Of a stretch of 64,000 nt of DNA, positions 63,344-64,000 are shown in pieces. Position 1 is the first letter of the stretch. Each line of letters starts with the position of its first letter. Location: positions 3,788,501-3,852,500 of the forward strand of contig NZ_OZ038523.1 of the NCBI RefSeq assembly GCF_964036595.1, written 5' to 3'. A program made the position numbers and the translations under genes. The stretch comes from Tenacibaculum sp. 190524A05c. GTDB lineage: Bacteria; Bacteroidota; Bacteroidia; Flavobacteriales; Flavobacteriaceae. Below the pieces are notes generated by a model that saw only the letters and a program-made list of their open reading frames with translations, was not told where the DNA came from and ran no database searches.

Positions 63344-64000
63344 TTCCTGTTGGTTGAGCAGATACGGTTAAATTAAATTGGGTCGTATCGTAACAAGCAT
63401 CTGGAGCCAAAGTATTGTGAATTCGAGCGAATATTGTTTGATTGCTATTTGGAGTTGGATTAGTATATGGATTACTTAATGCGTTTGGAATAATATTGGC
63501 GTCAGCATCAGCTTGACTTAAAAAGTATAACACTTCAAACTGATTTGGATCTTGAGAGCCTAATACTTGAGGTGATACTAAGTTATTTAAATCAAAACTA
63601 TTAAATCCATCTAAATCAGGATCACAAAAATTAATATCAGAAACGGAATTCGCAACAGGAATAGGATAATATGTAATTGTTACATCATCCATAGAAGTAT
63701 TTCCAGTATTATCAGTAATTATTACTCTATAAATCCCAGAACGATCATCATTAATGGTTAACGTTGAGTTTGTTTCACCTGGAATAGTCGTGAACCCAGA
63801 ACCAGTATCTATTTGCCATTCAAAAGAAGTAGCCGTTCCGCTTACTGGAGTTCCATCTAAAGTAACAGGTGTTCCATTACAAATAGATTGGTCTCCTCCT
63901 AATTCTCCAACTACAATAGAGCAGTCTGTTACACCTGCACCTGTTGCTCCAAAATTAGTTTGTTCCAATTTTATTTGACCAGCGACATTATCAAAATTAG
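61614..64000 (-). CDS. T9SS type B cargo protein, 5' end beyond the window
   Basis: The frame is open to base 64000; a TTG at 63968 is not the true start, because upstream codons continue without a stop. About 795 residues are visible. They contain an Ig-like domain (CSIVVGELGGDQSICNGTPV...), a unit homologous to the neighbour's (VSDINFCDPDLDGFNSFD), and a C-terminal half nearly identical to the 58051 protein, ending with FPKYFTPNGDGVNDLW and the type B sorting domain. It is a tandem paralogue of that gene. The N-terminal domain cannot be seen. Confidence 0.88.
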   Translation of the reverse strand, partial: NFDNVAGQIKLEQTNFGATGAGVTDCSIVVGELGGDQSICNGTPVTLDGTPVSGTATSFEWQIDTGSGFTTIPGETNSTLTINDDRSGIYRVIITDNTGNTSMDDVTITYYPIPVANSVSDINFCDPDLDGFNSFDLNNLVSPQVLGSQDPNQFEVLYFLSQADADANIIPNALSNPYTNPTPNSNQTIFARIHNTLAPDACYDTTQFNLTVSAQPTGSQATNYEECDDVANGGDTDGFFNNFMLSTKDAEVLGSLSPTTFNVSYHTTLTGAQTDSSTDAIDKNNPYRNATINAQTIYVRIENIANTNCFTVSDPASTTFQPFQLIVHPLPVIANNPALINQCDTDSDLSTSINLTQAEISISANHTNETFKYYPTEADAIADTAEITTPITHTASDGDSVWVRTISNQGCFRISRLDITISFAGDVAYNQEFTSCDDFLDADGNDTINNDDRDGISNFDISPAIDAIRNLFDPAIRNDLDILFFETVADRDAVINQIPDPTNYRNTNIPATTQQSVFVKIVNRINNDCTGLGEFFIRVLPLPEFDVTTPQIVCLNNPSFIEAETPDGTYTYEWRRNGTLDASSTSETLNITQEGTYEVTAINTTTLCRRTRRIIVNESIIATLAEDDVTIIDDSANNSITIDNSNNNLGIGDYEFALQDENSVIVRDFQDTPMFENLSGGVYTILVRDKNGCGVAQLEVSVLEFPKYFTPNGDGVNDLWAVKGASTTFYPQSSIHIFDRYGNPITEIAIDGQGWDGLYNGKILPSNDYWFNIQLTDRNGITINRKGHFSLLRK

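Overview
The window is chromosomal DNA of a low-GC member of the Flavobacteriaceae (Bacteroidota), probably marine; the genus is not resolved. The evidence is the AT-rich base composition, two type IX secretion (T9SS) type B cargo proteins, TANNTTTG-type promoter boxes in front of several genes, few Shine-Dalgarno sequences, and gene families typical of flavobacteria (DUF5916, DUF4295, S10 and M14 peptidases, PspC/PadR). I found no tRNA, rRNA, CRISPR array, insertion sequence, prophage or recognisable defence island. The strand switches often, and many genes are single housekeeping or envelope genes.

Layout. 1-2.8 kb: a radical SAM protein, then an outer-membrane barrel next to a Big2/DM13 lipoprotein. 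2.9-6.7 kb: a membrane-anchored AraC regulator, an NTF2-like secreted protein and a DUF5916 outer-membrane protein. 6.7-9.4 kb: pyruvate dehydrogenase E1 alpha and E2. 9.5-12.7 kb: a secreted protein, a VanX-like dipeptidase, a bestrophin-like channel and an NTF2-like protein. 12.7-15.5 kb: a DUF4870/PadR/PspC envelope-regulation cluster. 15.7-20.6 kb: a DUF4442 hotdog protein, AIM24-like protein, TlpA-like thioredoxin, SDR, HAD phosphatase and a small Cys-rich protein. 20.7-29.5 kb: transaldolase, menD, a half-length CvfB-like RNA-binding protein, an esterase-like pseudoenzyme, menB, purU, an FAH-family protein, three tandem paralogous small membrane proteins and cinA. 29.5-36.8 kb: rpmB-rpmG-DUF4295-ftsY and rimO, separated by a serine hydrolase, a LytTR regulator and a lipoprotein amidase. 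36.8-40.7 kb: small envelope proteins, a secreted protein built of four repeats, a Dph6-like ATPase and a LOV-like PAS protein. 40.8-49.1 kb: M14 and S10 peptidases, TIGR02757, CPBP protease, DUF3667, a GlcG/HbpS protein, an AraC regulator and a LolD-type ATPase. 49.1-56 kb: a second DUF5916 protein, sucC, two tandem small exported paralogues and an outer-membrane protein. 56-64 kb: uvrB and two tandem T9SS cargo proteins, the last cut by the window edge.

How the genes fit together. Central carbon and quinone metabolism are represented by pdhA/pdhC, sucC, transaldolase, menD and menB. Translation and secretion are represented by rpmB, rpmG, rimO and ftsY, repair by uvrB. Most of the rest is envelope biology: exported peptidases, lipoproteins, beta-barrels and T9SS cargo. 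No single new multi-gene system stands out. The observations most worth following are the indel-free 1.7-kb duplication shared by the two T9SS genes, the four-repeat secreted protein, the tandem small-protein families, the degenerate LOV-like PAS protein, and several strong inverted repeats at promoters.
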